Both the position numbers and the translations under genes were made by a program. A stretch of DNA of 64,000 nucleotides. Source: Enterococcus sp. RIT-PI-f (GTDB taxonomy: Bacteria > Bacillota > Bacilli > Lactobacillales > Enterococcaceae). The stretch lies in the NCBI RefSeq assembly GCF_001297065.1, contig NZ_LHOX01000012.1, forward strand, positions 171,706-235,705, read 5' to 3'. The notes under the pieces were generated by a model, which saw only the letters and a list, made by a program, of their open reading frames with translations, was not told where the DNA came from and searched no databases. The number at the start of each line of letters is the position of its first letter. The first letter of the stretch is position 1. This document shows positions 9,104-17,720 of this stretch, in pieces.

Positions 9104-9769
9104 TCAAAATATATAGCCGATAATGCCACCTACAATAGCGCCTGCCAACGCCATGAGCAAGAGATCTCGCACCACCTTTTGGCGGTTGGCGATTTTCTCA
9201 GGTTCTTTGTAATAGGTGGCACGATCTTTGTATAATTTTCCCATCAGATAAGACACGATTGCGACCGCAACGGGTACAAACAACAAGCCGGTACACATAC
9301 CAAAAACGAAAGACCAAACAGCATTGTCTTGCCAAGCCCAGATCGTTTTGATACTGTATAACACCGCCAGCAATAGTGCGCCAATTGCTGTAACAAGAAA
9401 AGCGCGCTTCATCAGGTATCGTTGCTCTGCATTGATCCGTTCTTGGTAACTGTCTTGGTCACTAAAGATCGGTGGCGCATCTAAATTCCCTTCAAAATAA
9501 TAATAGCGTTTTTGATAATGACTGATATAGTGCCAACCGCTTGCTTCGTATAACGCAATATAGTCAGATTCTTCTGATAGTTCACCTTCAAAAAAATCGA
9601 CTGCAAATTTCTTTGCCATCGGCGGTTGTTTCTCAAATGTCAAAAATCCCCATCGGTTCATGCCCACAAACTGCCAGCCTAACATGGCTTGCTTTTGCAA
9701 GCGGAGCATTTCTTTTTCTGGGTAATAGGCAACCCCCAGAGAATACAAATATTTCCTACGCTTTTTCAT
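9104..9769 (-). CDS. DUF2812 membrane protein
   Basis: The N-terminal soluble part (residues about 1-115) carries the DUF2812 pattern of aromatic-rich strands (YLYSLGVAYYPEKE, GWQFVGMNRWGFLTFEK, ASGWHYISHYQKRYYYF). Three hydrophobic segments follow at about 125-145, 155-180 and 200-221. The start is ATG at 9769 with GGAGGGAG 5 bases upstream; the gene overlaps padR by 14 bases. DUF2812 genes very often follow a PadR regulator in Firmicutes, but their function is unknown. Here the pair precedes an ABC exporter, suggesting a sensor or accessory role. Confidence 0.8.
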   Translation of the reverse strand: MKKRRKYLYSLGVAYYPEKEMLRLQKQAMLGWQFVGMNRWGFLTFEKQPPMAKKFAVDFFEGELSEESDYIALYEASGWHYISHYQKRYYYFEGNLDAPPIFSDQDSYQERINAEQRYLMKRAFLVTAIGALLLAVLYSIKTIWAWQDNAVWSFVFGMCTGLLFVPVAVAIVSYLMGKLYKDRATYYKEPEKIANRQKVVRDLLLMALAGAIVGGIIGYIF

Positions 9770-10082
9770 GTTCACTCCCTCCTATTTGCTGAACAAAACC
9801 AGCCCCGATCTCATAAAAAAGTTTCCGTCGTTGAATGTCCTTTTCTAAAACTGAGCGTCCGAGATCGGTCATGCGATAAATCTTTTTGCGCTCTGCGGTT
9901 TCATCTAAGATGATCCATTCTCTTTTGGTCAATTTTTTCAAAATCGTATACATGGTCGCTGGACCAATCTCAAAGGAACCTTGACTGATTTCATGTACTT
10001 GCTTCATGATCGCATAGCCGTGCTGCGGCTTGAGCAATGCCAATAAAATCAAATAGGTTGCGTCGGTCAACCCTTCCTCCAT
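9756..10082 (-). CDS. PadR family transcriptional regulator
   Basis: A 108-aa winged-helix repressor. The PF03551 pattern is clear: LILLALLKPQHGYAIMKQV, then FEIGPATMYTILKKLTKREW, then ERKKIYRMTDLG. It is the small PadR-s2 class with one C-terminal dimerisation helix. It is the first gene of a padR-DUF2812-ATPase-permease operon. A perfect 9-bp inverted repeat covers the promoter -10 box just upstream, so autoregulation of the whole operon is the natural reading. The ligand is unknown. Confidence 0.92.
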   Translation of the reverse strand: MEEGLTDATYLILLALLKPQHGYAIMKQVHEISQGSFEIGPATMYTILKKLTKREWIILDETAERKKIYRMTDLGRSVLEKDIQRRKLFYEIGAGFVQQIGGSEHEKA

Positions 10083-10102
10083 TTGTTTCCTCCATCCCGC
10101 AA

Positions 10103-10149
10103 ACTATATCACTTAATGATATAGTAGCGAATCTGCCCCACGATGTCAA
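10103..10149 (-). promoter_or_regulatory. Promoter and PadR operator of the exporter operon
   Basis: On the minus strand TTGACA (10144-10149) and TACTAT (10121-10126) are separated by 17 bases. A perfect inverted repeat ACTATATCA-N5-TGATATAGT (10103-10125) overlaps the -10 box and the probable start site. Sequence and position indicate a repressor site, and PadR is the gene directly downstream. Confidence 0.8.
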
Positions 10150-10157
10150 ACCCTTTC

Positions 10158-10193
10158 AAAAAAAATCCGCTGCTTCCAGAAGAAAAGCAGCGG
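10158..10193 (-). terminator. Terminator of the L,D-transpeptidase gene
   Basis: Nine-bp stem CCGCTGCTT/AAGCAGCGG followed on the minus strand by an eight-T run. Confidence 0.85.
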
Positions 10194-10199
10194 CTATCT

Positions 10200-12476
10200 T
10201 TAATTCACGATTTTGACTGGTGTATTGTAAGGCATGTTGTAATAGAACCATTTGGCATCAGGAACCGCCAAACGGATACAGCCATGAGAGGCCCGTGTGC
10301 CTAATTTACGTCCCTCCACAGCACTGAAAGTATTGGTTGACCAGGCGATGCTGGTTGGGATCGTGTGGAACAAATAGATCCCGTGGTCTTTAAACGAGCG
10401 ATAATACGCTGCCCCTGAGAAGGCCAATCCTTTTTCTGCTTGTATGCGGAAGCTGCCTAATGGGGTTGGTGTGCCCACTGCTCCAGTGGAACAAAGCATG
10501 GTATAAATCACTTTATCGCCAGATTTGATGTAGACTCTTTGCTTGCTGATAGACACTTGGATATTCAAGTTTTTCACATCTAATGATGGATATTTGCCAC
10601 CTGTGGTATACATCCAAAAATTACTGTTGACACTATAGGTCTGACTTTCTTTGATCCAACCAATCTTGCCGGCTGGTGATACCAGATACAAATAATTCCC
10701 GTCACTGGTTTTCGCTAATTTAGTCGCTTGTGCCATATAACCTTTGTAGGTACTTTTGGCACCTAGTTTGGTACTGTTTGGGTCTGCTTTATCAAAGAAA
10801 TTCCCACTATTATTGTTGACGATCACGTAACGGCTAATGGTACTTTGTGAATAGATCGTATGGGCTGATTTCACACCTGTTGCGTTGATATACCCGAGCC
10901 ATTTGTTATTTTTATCGTATAAGGAGTAATAGGTCGCGCCATTGTAATGCTGGTATTTACCCGTTACTTTGATCGTTTGATTCAAATAACTGCCACTACT
11001 AGCCTTTTGCTTAAAAAAGTTAAGGTCTTGCCATAGTGTATAGTTGCTGTTTTTGACTTGAACACTCAATTTTTCGCTTTGCCAAATGCCGCCTTGATTA
11101 GTGGCAACTGTGGCTGCACCTGCATTCACATAACCGATCCATTTGCCGCTCTTGTCATACAATGATAAGTATAGCGCGCCATTGGCATGACTATATTTCC
11201 CTTTGGCAAGATAGGTTTTACCTGCTAAGGCAGTCGTATTGTTTTTCTTGCTTGTCCAGCTAAAATTGCCCCAGATCGTATAGTTTTTCTTCGTCAATGT
11301 GACATATTTGCCGTAATTTTGATAAGCACCTTGGGCGTTGCTGGACAATTTGACACCTGTCGCATTGATATAGCCGAGCCATTTGTTGTTTTTGTCATAT
11401 AGGGAATAATACGTGGAGCCATTAAAATGACTGTATTTTCCTGTCACTTTGACCGTCTGTCCATTGATATCTGCAGTCGTGCCTTTTTTGGCTGTCCAAT
11501 TGAAATTCTGCCATAACGTATAATTGCTGCTGGTGATGGTCGCATAGCTGTTTTCTTTTTGCCAAACACCGCCTGCGTTGGCTGCGGTTTTGGTACCAGC
11601 TCCGTTGACCCAACCAATGAAAGTTTGTGTGTTGTCATATAGTGCGTAATACGTAGCTTTGTTGCTGTTTTTATAAAAACTTTCTTTCACTAAATAGGTT
11701 TTTTGATTGTAATTTGCTGTGGTGGTCAATTGTTTGTCTAAAAAGACAGATTGCCACAGTGGATAGTTATTTTTTTGGATCGTGACGTACTTGTTCTCTG
11801 TTTTTAGCGTACCAGAAGCAATCGATACGGCACCAGACTCAACGATGCCTCCTTGACCTTGGTCATTTTGCAAGAGGAGATACGCTTGGTTGGTCGTGGA
11901 ATCTTTGTATTGCTTAACAGCCTTCAATACTTGCCCAGCAAATCCTTGGTTTGAGCCATTTTCAGATAAAGTTCCCTCTGTCAGTTGGTAGAAGAGACTG
12001 CTTGTTGGCACATTTTCTGTATCGCTGATAGCAATGGTTTTCAGCTTCACATATTGGGTTGCATAGCCCTGTACTTCTTGTACTGCGATCTTCGCTGCTG
12101 TGTCTTCTGATGGTGAAGTATCAGTCTCCGATTCCTCGCTAGTTGAGCTGGACGGTCCCGTTTCAGTTTTCACTTCTTTTCCTGTTGCTTCCGACGACCC
12201 ATCATCTATGCTTTCCTCTGATGAAGAAGTTTCTGGTGTATCGGAGTCCGAGCTGCTTGGTGAAGTGGACGTGTCCCCAGTTGTATTGTTGTCTTCATTG
12301 TTGCTGGTGCTATTTTCTTGACTGGTGCTTTGATCGGAATCATTTGTGGTACTTTCTGTTGTGGCAGCAGTATTTGTTGCTGCAGCAAAAACCTCAATCC
12401 CTGTGCCTAAAACCGGTGTTGCGAGTAATAGAAAAGCAAAAGCCCCATTTAACACCCGTCGTTTCACTTTTTTCAT
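10200..12476 (-). CDS. Secreted L,D-transpeptidase (YkuD) with GW-type repeats
   Basis: A 758-aa exported wall enzyme. Residues 1-33 form a Sec signal peptide (KKVKRR, hydrophobic core, cleavage near VFAAA). Residues about 34-130 are a Ser/Thr/Glu-rich low-complexity linker. Residues about 135-630 hold five or six GW/SH3b-like repeats of 75-80 aa (NYTLWQ...KWLGYINATGVK), modules known to bind teichoic acids. The C-terminal YkuD domain has catalytic HGIYLFH and SHGCIRL (Cys733). L,D-transpeptidases make beta-lactam-tolerant 3-3 cross-links or anchor proteins. The layout suggests wall-bound, repeat-targeted activity. It is monocistronic, with an extended -10 at 12544-12552. Confidence 0.9.
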   Translation of the reverse strand: MKKVKRRVLNGAFAFLLLATPVLGTGIEVFAAATNTAATTESTTNDSDQSTSQENSTSNNEDNNTTGDTSTSPSSSDSDTPETSSSEESIDDGSSEATGKEVKTETGPSSSTSEESETDTSPSEDTAAKIAVQEVQGYATQYVKLKTIAISDTENVPTSSLFYQLTEGTLSENGSNQGFAGQVLKAVKQYKDSTTNQAYLLLQNDQGQGGIVESGAVSIASGTLKTENKYVTIQKNNYPLWQSVFLDKQLTTTANYNQKTYLVKESFYKNSNKATYYALYDNTQTFIGWVNGAGTKTAANAGGVWQKENSYATITSSNYTLWQNFNWTAKKGTTADINGQTVKVTGKYSHFNGSTYYSLYDKNNKWLGYINATGVKLSSNAQGAYQNYGKYVTLTKKNYTIWGNFSWTSKKNNTTALAGKTYLAKGKYSHANGALYLSLYDKSGKWIGYVNAGAATVATNQGGIWQSEKLSVQVKNSNYTLWQDLNFFKQKASSGSYLNQTIKVTGKYQHYNGATYYSLYDKNNKWLGYINATGVKSAHTIYSQSTISRYVIVNNNSGNFFDKADPNSTKLGAKSTYKGYMAQATKLAKTSDGNYLYLVSPAGKIGWIKESQTYSVNSNFWMYTTGGKYPSLDVKNLNIQVSISKQRVYIKSGDKVIYTMLCSTGAVGTPTPLGSFRIQAEKGLAFSGAAYYRSFKDHGIYLFHTIPTSIAWSTNTFSAVEGRKLGTRASHGCIRLAVPDAKWFYYNMPYNTPVKIVN
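10870..11790 (-). repeat. Tandem ~240-bp coding repeats (GW modules)
   Basis: Within the L,D-transpeptidase gene at least four units of about 235-245 bp recur. Segments near 10885-10945 and 11365-11425 are nearly identical (both encode KWLGYINATGVK and YYSLYDKNN). Such arrays can expand or contract by recombination, so repeat number may vary between strains. Confidence 0.75.
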
Positions 12477-12543
12477 CCTAACTCCCCCTCGTTGTTATGC
12501 TACTTTTTCATTGTGCTCATTTATGAATAAACCCTACATATTT

Positions 12544-12552
12544 AGTATACCA
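12544..12552 (-). promoter_or_regulatory. Extended -10 promoter element of the L,D-transpeptidase gene
   Basis: On the minus strand TG-G-TATACT, a near-consensus extended -10, lies about 70 bases upstream of the ATG. No good -35 is visible, as is common for extended -10 promoters. Confidence 0.5.
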
Positions 12553-12571
12553 CTGACCGTAAAAAAACATA

Positions 12572-12608
12572 AAAAAAAGAGAGCGACGACCTTAGTCGAT
12601 GCTCTCTC
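12572..12608 (-). terminator. Terminator of trxA
   Basis: Stem GAGAGCATCGAC/GTCGTCGCTCTC (one mismatch, short loop) followed by eight Ts on the minus strand. Confidence 0.85.
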
Positions 12609-12622
12609 ATATAAAAATAGGT

Positions 12623-12937
12623 TTAGCTATGTTCAGCGATCAATGCTTTCAATTGATCTTTTGTGTGAACGCCGATCGCTTTGTCTACCACTTGACCGTC
12701 TTTTTTCAACAGCAGTGTAGGAATCGACATAATGCCGAACGAAGCCGGTGTTTCAGGATTTTCATCCACATCCATTTTCACGATTTTTAATTCATCTTCA
12801 TCATATTCACTTGCTAATTGTTCTAAGATTGGCGCTTGCATGCGGCAAGGACCACACCATGTTGCCCAAAAATCAATCAGGACTAAACCTTTATCGGTTT
12901 CTTCTGCAAAAGTTTTATCGGTAATTTCTAATGCCAT
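12623..12937 (-). CDS. trxA: Thioredoxin
   Basis: The classical 104-aa thioredoxin fold. The redox motif is WATWCGPCRM (Cys28/Cys31) with the buried Asp in LIDFWA and the cis-Pro in SIPTLLLKKDG. It reduces cytosolic disulfides such as those of ribonucleotide reductase and peroxiredoxins using thioredoxin reductase encoded elsewhere. An ATG start with GGAGGGG upstream. It lies just after mutS2 as in many Lactobacillales, with a probable own promoter (-10 TATACT in the 96-base gap) and a strong terminator. Confidence 0.97.
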   Translation of the reverse strand: MALEITDKTFAEETDKGLVLIDFWATWCGPCRMQAPILEQLASEYDEDELKIVKMDVDENPETPASFGIMSIPTLLLKKDGQVVDKAIGVHTKDQLKALIAEHS

Positions 12938-13033
12938 TGTACTTCCCCTCCATTTGTGTGACTAAAAAAAGTATAACATGGATCAATCAATTTTTAAAAC
13001 CGTCTGCTTACAAAAGGTAAGAATAATGAAGAA

Positions 13034-15397
13034 TTACTTAAATTTTACGATGGTTGCCCCATTTCCCCCTTGATTGCTCGGCGCAAACTCATAACTTTTG
13101 ACAGATCGATGATTTTTTAAATACTCAGTGATGCCTTGACGCAAGGCACCTGTTCCTTTACCGTGGACGATCGTGACTTGCGGATACCCAGCTAAGATAG
13201 CGGCATCTAAATACTGATCGACTTCTGCTAAAGCCTCTTCATACCGTTTTCCCCTTAGATCCAATTGATTGATGACAGGGCTGTTGTCTGCGGAACGGAT
13301 AGTGTTGACGATACGCTGCACAGGTTCTTTGACCGGTGCGGCCGGTTGCAAATCAGCTTCAGGCAACGTCATTTTTAAAATACCGATTTGTACTTGCCAT
13401 TGATTTTTGCCGACATTTTTCAGCAGTACGCCACGCTGACCATAGGACGTCACCAGCACTTCATCGCCGACTTTCAACGTTTTGGCCGCTTTGGCTTTTT
13501 GCAACACTTTGTTTTTCTGTAATTTTTCTTCTTGCTGTAACCCGGATAATTTCGTTCTTGCGTCGATCAACTCATGTTCTTTGACTTTTGTTTGACCGCC
13601 AGCTAATTGCATTTTGCGAATATCAGCAATGATTTTTTCTGATGATTCTTTGGCTTCTTCGACGATTTGATTGGCCTGTTTGCGGGCTTTAGCCAATTCT
13701 TTTTCTCGTTCTTCAAAGAAGTAACCATAGGCGTTTTGCAGCTCTTTATGCAGATCTTGGGCTTCTTTGACATAATGACGAATCTCAAGGTATTCTGTTT
13801 CCGTCATTTTGCGGCGGTTCTCAAGATCAGCGATCATTTCATTCAAATCTTGGCTTTCACCATCCATGATTTGCTTGGCCTGATCAATGATACCTGTTGA
13901 CAAGCCTAATCGCTTAGATATTTCAAACGCATTGCTTCGTCCTGGTACGCCAATCAATAAACGATAGGTTGGACTTAACGTATCCACATCAAATTCCATC
14001 GAGGCATTGATGGTATTGGCACGGTTATAGCCATACACTTTCAGTTCGGGATAATGGGTCGTCGCCATGACATACGCTGATTTGGCACCTAAATCATCTA
14101 AAATCGCAATCGCCAAAGCGGCACCCTCTTGGGGATCCGTTCCGGCGCCTAATTCATCAAATAGGACCAAACTTTGGTCATTGACTTTATCCAGAACATC
14201 CACGATTGTCGTCATATGAGAAGAAAATGTGGAGAGGCTTTGCTCAATAGATTGCTCATCGCCAATATCCGCGAAAATCTCCGTAAAGATCCCCATTTGA
14301 CTCTCTTCTTCGGCCAAAATAGGCAAACCTGCTTGCCCCATGATCTGCAATAGGCCCAAGGTCTTCAACGTGATCGTCTTCCCACCGGTATTAGGTCCCG
14401 TGATGACTATCGCTTGATAATCTTGACCGATTTGAATATCATTCGGTACGACTTTTTCTTGATCGATCAGAGGATGACGCGCTTGTTTGAACACGACATG
14501 GTTCTCGCGGTTGATTTGCGGTACGATGGCGTTCATTTCTTTACCGAAACGTGCTTTGGCATTCATGAAATCGAACTGGCCGATCACATAGGCATTGTGC
14601 AAAATTTCTTTCTGGTACGGTACCAACTCTGCAGACAGTTCTGCTAAAATCCGTGTGATTTCATCTCGTTCTGCAATTTGATGTTGCCGCAAACGATTGT
14701 TTTGCTCGACCACTTGTTTCGGCTCGATAAACAACGTTTGTCCAGAAGAACTTTGATCATGGACGACCCCGCCAAAGACACCGCGATATTCCTGTTTGAC
14801 AGGAATCACGTAGCGATCGTTACGCATGGTGACGATCGTATCGCTTAAATACTTCGCGTTGCCGCCTCGAACGATATTATCTAACGTTTCACGAATCGTT
14901 TGCTCTGCACGGCGAATCGATTGGCGAATCCCTCTCAATGCCGGCGAAGCCTCATCCGTGACGCGGCCATCTTCATCAATGGCTTCTTTTAAGCGGCGGT
15001 TGAGTGTCGGCAATGAAACCAGCTGTTCTTCCCAATGATACAAACGGCCAAATTCGATCTCGCTATCCGTTAAATCATCGAAAAAGCGTTTGAGTTCTTG
15101 TGTAGTAGACAGGACTCTAGCGACTTGTGCCAATTCAATGCCATTTAGATCCGCACCAATTTCGATTCGTTTCATTTGCGGACGGATGTTTTCGATTTTC
15201 GGCACAGGAATCCCACCCCGCAACCGTTGCACCTTCAACGCATCTTGTGTTTCAGAAAGCCATGCAATGATCACTTGTTCCTCGCTTGAAGGCGCTAGTT
15301 TTTCAAGTGCTTCTTTCCCTTGCGCTGTGACGATATACTGAGCAATTTTTTGTTTGACCTGATCAAATGCCAATACGCCTAATATTTTTTTATTCAT
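13034..15397 (-). CDS. mutS2: Endonuclease MutS2
   Basis: A MutS paralogue of 787 aa that lacks the mismatch-recognition domain. It acts in recombination control and, in B. subtilis, in rescue of collided ribosomes. Visible parts are the core/clamp helices (about 1-290), an ATPase with Walker A GPNTGGKT (334-341) and Walker B LVLFDELGAGTDP, a coiled-coil/KOW-like linker (about 520-690), and a C-terminal Smr nuclease domain (QLDLRGKRYEEAL, VHGKGTGALR; about 712-787). The length is normal. It lies downstream of zapA and cvpA on the same strand; a hairpin with T-run separates it from cvpA. Confidence 0.97.
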   Translation of the reverse strand: MNKKILGVLAFDQVKQKIAQYIVTAQGKEALEKLAPSSEEQVIIAWLSETQDALKVQRLRGGIPVPKIENIRPQMKRIEIGADLNGIELAQVARVLSTTQELKRFFDDLTDSEIEFGRLYHWEEQLVSLPTLNRRLKEAIDEDGRVTDEASPALRGIRQSIRRAEQTIRETLDNIVRGGNAKYLSDTIVTMRNDRYVIPVKQEYRGVFGGVVHDQSSSGQTLFIEPKQVVEQNNRLRQHQIAERDEITRILAELSAELVPYQKEILHNAYVIGQFDFMNAKARFGKEMNAIVPQINRENHVVFKQARHPLIDQEKVVPNDIQIGQDYQAIVITGPNTGGKTITLKTLGLLQIMGQAGLPILAEEESQMGIFTEIFADIGDEQSIEQSLSTFSSHMTTIVDVLDKVNDQSLVLFDELGAGTDPQEGAALAIAILDDLGAKSAYVMATTHYPELKVYGYNRANTINASMEFDVDTLSPTYRLLIGVPGRSNAFEISKRLGLSTGIIDQAKQIMDGESQDLNEMIADLENRRKMTETEYLEIRHYVKEAQDLHKELQNAYGYFFEEREKELAKARKQANQIVEEAKESSEKIIADIRKMQLAGGQTKVKEHELIDARTKLSGLQQEEKLQKNKVLQKAKAAKTLKVGDEVLVTSYGQRGVLLKNVGKNQWQVQIGILKMTLPEADLQPAAPVKEPVQRIVNTIRSADNSPVINQLDLRGKRYEEALAEVDQYLDAAILAGYPQVTIVHGKGTGALRQGITEYLKNHRSVKSYEFAPSNQGGNGATIVKFK

Positions 15398-15429
15398 CTA
15401 TTTTCACCTGCTTTGCTATTGTTTGCTGT

Positions 15430-15463
15430 AAAAAAGGCAGTCTGGCTTTCCAACCATCTGCCT
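15430..15463 (-). terminator. Hairpin with T-run between cvpA and mutS2
   Basis: Imperfect stem GGCAG-TGG/CCA-CTGCC followed by six Ts on the minus strand. It may partly uncouple mutS2 expression from zapA-cvpA. Confidence 0.6.
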
Positions 15464-15470
15464 AGAGATC

Positions 15471-16025
15471 TTAACCAATCACATCTGTGATCCAAATTCG
15501 ATAGAAATAATCTGAAATGATCGGTGAATGATTGACGATAAAATCGATCGTACTGCTTTTATCAAATAGATTTTGTACCGTTGCAAAAGGGATCATAGAC
15601 AAAATCATGAAGAAGATATACAAATTGATATACATGAGTACCACATTCAAGACACCGGCCAAGACCCAATCGTAGCCGTACAAAAAACGCAGCCGTTTAT
15701 ACCGCAGACTATCTGCGAAAATCGCTATCAATTTGGTAATCAGCCACCCAGCGAACAACACCATGACAAAGGCGACAGCTGCATAATAAGCCTTATCTAA
15801 ATCTAGTGCCATTTCCAAATCATAATATTTGAGTGTAGAATCTGCTGTGACTGACATATAAGGAACATATAATTCAATTTTTTTAGCAATCTCCTGATAT
15901 TTCGCTACAGCGACCATGAAAGAGATGATATACCCTAAAACGGAAACCAATTGTAAACTGGTTCCCCGACGCGCCCCGCTATAAAAGGCAGCTAAAAGCA
16001 GCATCGCAACCACTAATCCAATCAT
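15471..16025 (-). CDS. CvpA family membrane protein
   Basis: A 184-aa protein with four hydrophobic segments (about 1-15, 25-42, 78-105, 120-148) in the CvpA/colicin V production layout. The family is widespread and poorly understood, with links to envelope stress and septation. Its constant position between zapA and mutS2 is typical of Firmicutes. It begins 23 bases after zapA, implying co-transcription. Confidence 0.85.
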   Translation of the reverse strand: MIGLVVAMLLLAAFYSGARRGTSLQLVSVLGYIISFMVAVAKYQEIAKKIELYVPYMSVTADSTLKYYDLEMALDLDKAYYAAVAFVMVLFAGWLITKLIAIFADSLRYKRLRFLYGYDWVLAGVLNVVLMYINLYIFFMILSMIPFATVQNLFDKSSTIDFIVNHSPIISDYFYRIWITDVIG

Positions 16026-16048
16026 TTAGGTATCCTTTCTACGCCACA

Positions 16049-16489
16049 CTAGCCATGGGCTGTTTTTTCTTGAATATTGCGTTTTCTTTGTTCATTTAAA
16101 ATTTGTTGTGCTTCCACATGATTATGGATTTCCACATCGCTGCGTCCAGTTTCATCAAGTACCTGACGTGCTTCCGACTCGATAGCTTCGATGCGCTTGA
16201 TCCGGTTTTCCAACTCAGTAGCCTTGATGGCTTGACTGCGCAATTCATCGACTTTCTTTTGTAGCCCCAATACCTGTTCTTGTTTTTTTAATTGATCAGA
16301 AATAGCATTGATCGCTAGCAAGATCGACGCTTGCTCTTTGTCCGTTTGTGGGGACAATTGCATGATCTCTACCAATTGTTCATTGACCAGTTTGGTCACC
16401 ATGTCCATATGTTCTTTGCTCTCGCGGCCAATGATTGTGTAATTTTGATTCGCAATCACTGCTTTGTAGCGTTTTTTTTGCTCCGTCAT
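16049..16489 (-). CDS. zapA: Cell division protein ZapA
   Basis: A small FtsZ-associated protein that bundles protofilaments at the division septum. The N-terminal ZapA domain is seen in KRYKAVIANQNYTIIGRES and ASILLAINAISDQLKKQ, followed by a coiled coil to residue 146. The start is ATG at 16489, placed 10 bases after GGGAGGAAG; an upstream in-frame GTG lies on the ribosome site itself and is unlikely. It is the first gene of zapA-cvpA-mutS2, divergent from rnhC. Confidence 0.9.
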   Translation of the reverse strand: MTEQKKRYKAVIANQNYTIIGRESKEHMDMVTKLVNEQLVEIMQLSPQTDKEQASILLAINAISDQLKKQEQVLGLQKKVDELRSQAIKATELENRIKRIEAIESEARQVLDETGRSDVEIHNHVEAQQILNEQRKRNIQEKTAHG

Positions 16490-16704
16490 AGGAAAACTTC
16501 CTCCCACTGCTTACATTCTGTATTATTGTATCACTTCAAGCACCGTTGCCGCAAACTCCTCACTATTATACGTGATTTTCATCTGAATTTCCATGCCCCT
16601 AGCCTCTAATCCACTTGCAAGCCAAAAAAACTTCAGAAAATATGGTAAAATCTTAACGTATCCTTTGTTTTTGTCTGCAAAAACAATGATTGAGGAGGAA
16701 AAAC

Positions 16705-17631
16705 ATGTCTGCGTCTGTCATCAAAGTTTCCGCAAGCGAAATGAAAAAAATACAACTATATTATCAATCTGACCGTTTAGCAAAAACGGCCCCCTACACG
16801 TTATTCACTGCTAAGAAAAATCAAACCACCATCACAGCCTATCAATCTGGAAAGGTGATGTTCCAAGGAGCCAATGCAGAGAAAGAAGCGGCACTTTGGG
16901 CCAGTTCAGGGACAACCCCGACGGCAAAAAAGGCCGCTTCTGGTGGCGACCCATTGCCAGCCGGTTTTAGTGAAAGAAATGCTATCGGCAGCGATGAGGT
17001 TGGGAATGGCAGTTACTTCGGCCCGTTGGTCGTTTGTGCGGTCTATGCTGAGAGGACGCATTTGCCTCGCCTAAAAGAAATCGGCGTCAAAGATTCCAAA
17101 ATGTTGACTGATCCGCAAATTCGCGCAATGGCGCCAAAAATCAAAGCCTTAGTTCCTTTTCAATTACTGACAGTCACACCAGAAAAATACAATCAGATCC
17201 AACCAGCCTATAATACAGTTCGAATGAAAGTTGCCTTGCACAATCAAGCCATCCGCTTATTATTGGAAAAAATCGCTCCACAAAAACCGGAAGCGATTTT
17301 GATTGATCAATTTACCTCAGAAAAAAATTACCGCACCTATCTACAATCAGAAAAAAATGCCGTTACCTCACCTTTATATTTTGCGACAAAGGGAGAACAA
17401 TATCACCTGTCCGTCGCTGCGGCATCGATTCTCTGCCGAACCGTATTCCTTGAGGAATTAGACAAAGCCTCAAAAGAACTTGGTTTTCGTGTACCTTCTG
17501 GTGCCGGCAACCCTTCAGATCTTGTTGCTGCCAAAATACTGCAACTCGGCGGTGAAGATTTACTGGGCAAGTATGCAAAGCTGCATTTTGCCAATACCGA
17601 GAAGGCAAAAAAAATCGCGTCGCGTAACTAA
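16705..17631 (+). CDS. rnhC: Ribonuclease HIII
   Basis: RNase HIII removes RNA from RNA-DNA hybrids. The N-terminal TBP-like substrate-binding domain spans about residues 1-85. The catalytic core opens with AIGSDEVGNGSYFGPLVV (first Asp plus the DEVGNG signature of type 2 enzymes), followed by VKDSKML, the Asp in AILIDQF, and AAASILCR. The start is ATG at 16705 with AGGAGG 7 bases upstream. The length, about 308 aa, is normal. Divergence from zapA is the usual Firmicutes order. Confidence 0.95.
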   Translation: MSASVIKVSASEMKKIQLYYQSDRLAKTAPYTLFTAKKNQTTITAYQSGKVMFQGANAEKEAALWASSGTTPTAKKAASGGDPLPAGFSERNAIGSDEVGNGSYFGPLVVCAVYAERTHLPRLKEIGVKDSKMLTDPQIRAMAPKIKALVPFQLLTVTPEKYNQIQPAYNTVRMKVALHNQAIRLLLEKIAPQKPEAILIDQFTSEKNYRTYLQSEKNAVTSPLYFATKGEQYHLSVAAASILCRTVFLEELDKASKELGFRVPSGAGNPSDLVAAKILQLGGEDLLGKYAKLHFANTEKAKKIASRN

Positions 17632-17641
17632 ACATCTACGG

Positions 17642-17673
17642 ACTGTCAGTTCATGCAACTGACAGTTTTTTTG
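17642..17673 (+). terminator. Terminator of rnhC
   Basis: Ten-bp perfect stem ACTGTCAGTT/AACTGACAGT with 5-nt loop and seven Ts. Confidence 0.88.
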
Positions 17674-17720
17674 TCAGATTTATTTGTCCGTCTGACGCTG
17701 TCCCATTTGACCATGATGCA

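Noticed and set aside
10870..11790. Regular repeats considered as a CRISPR array
   Set aside because: Units are about 240 bp, diverged and in frame, encoding GW modules of the L,D-transpeptidase.
12100..12321. Plus-strand Ser/Val-rich reading frame of 73 codons
   Set aside because: Antisense of the low-complexity Ser/Thr linker of the wall transpeptidase.
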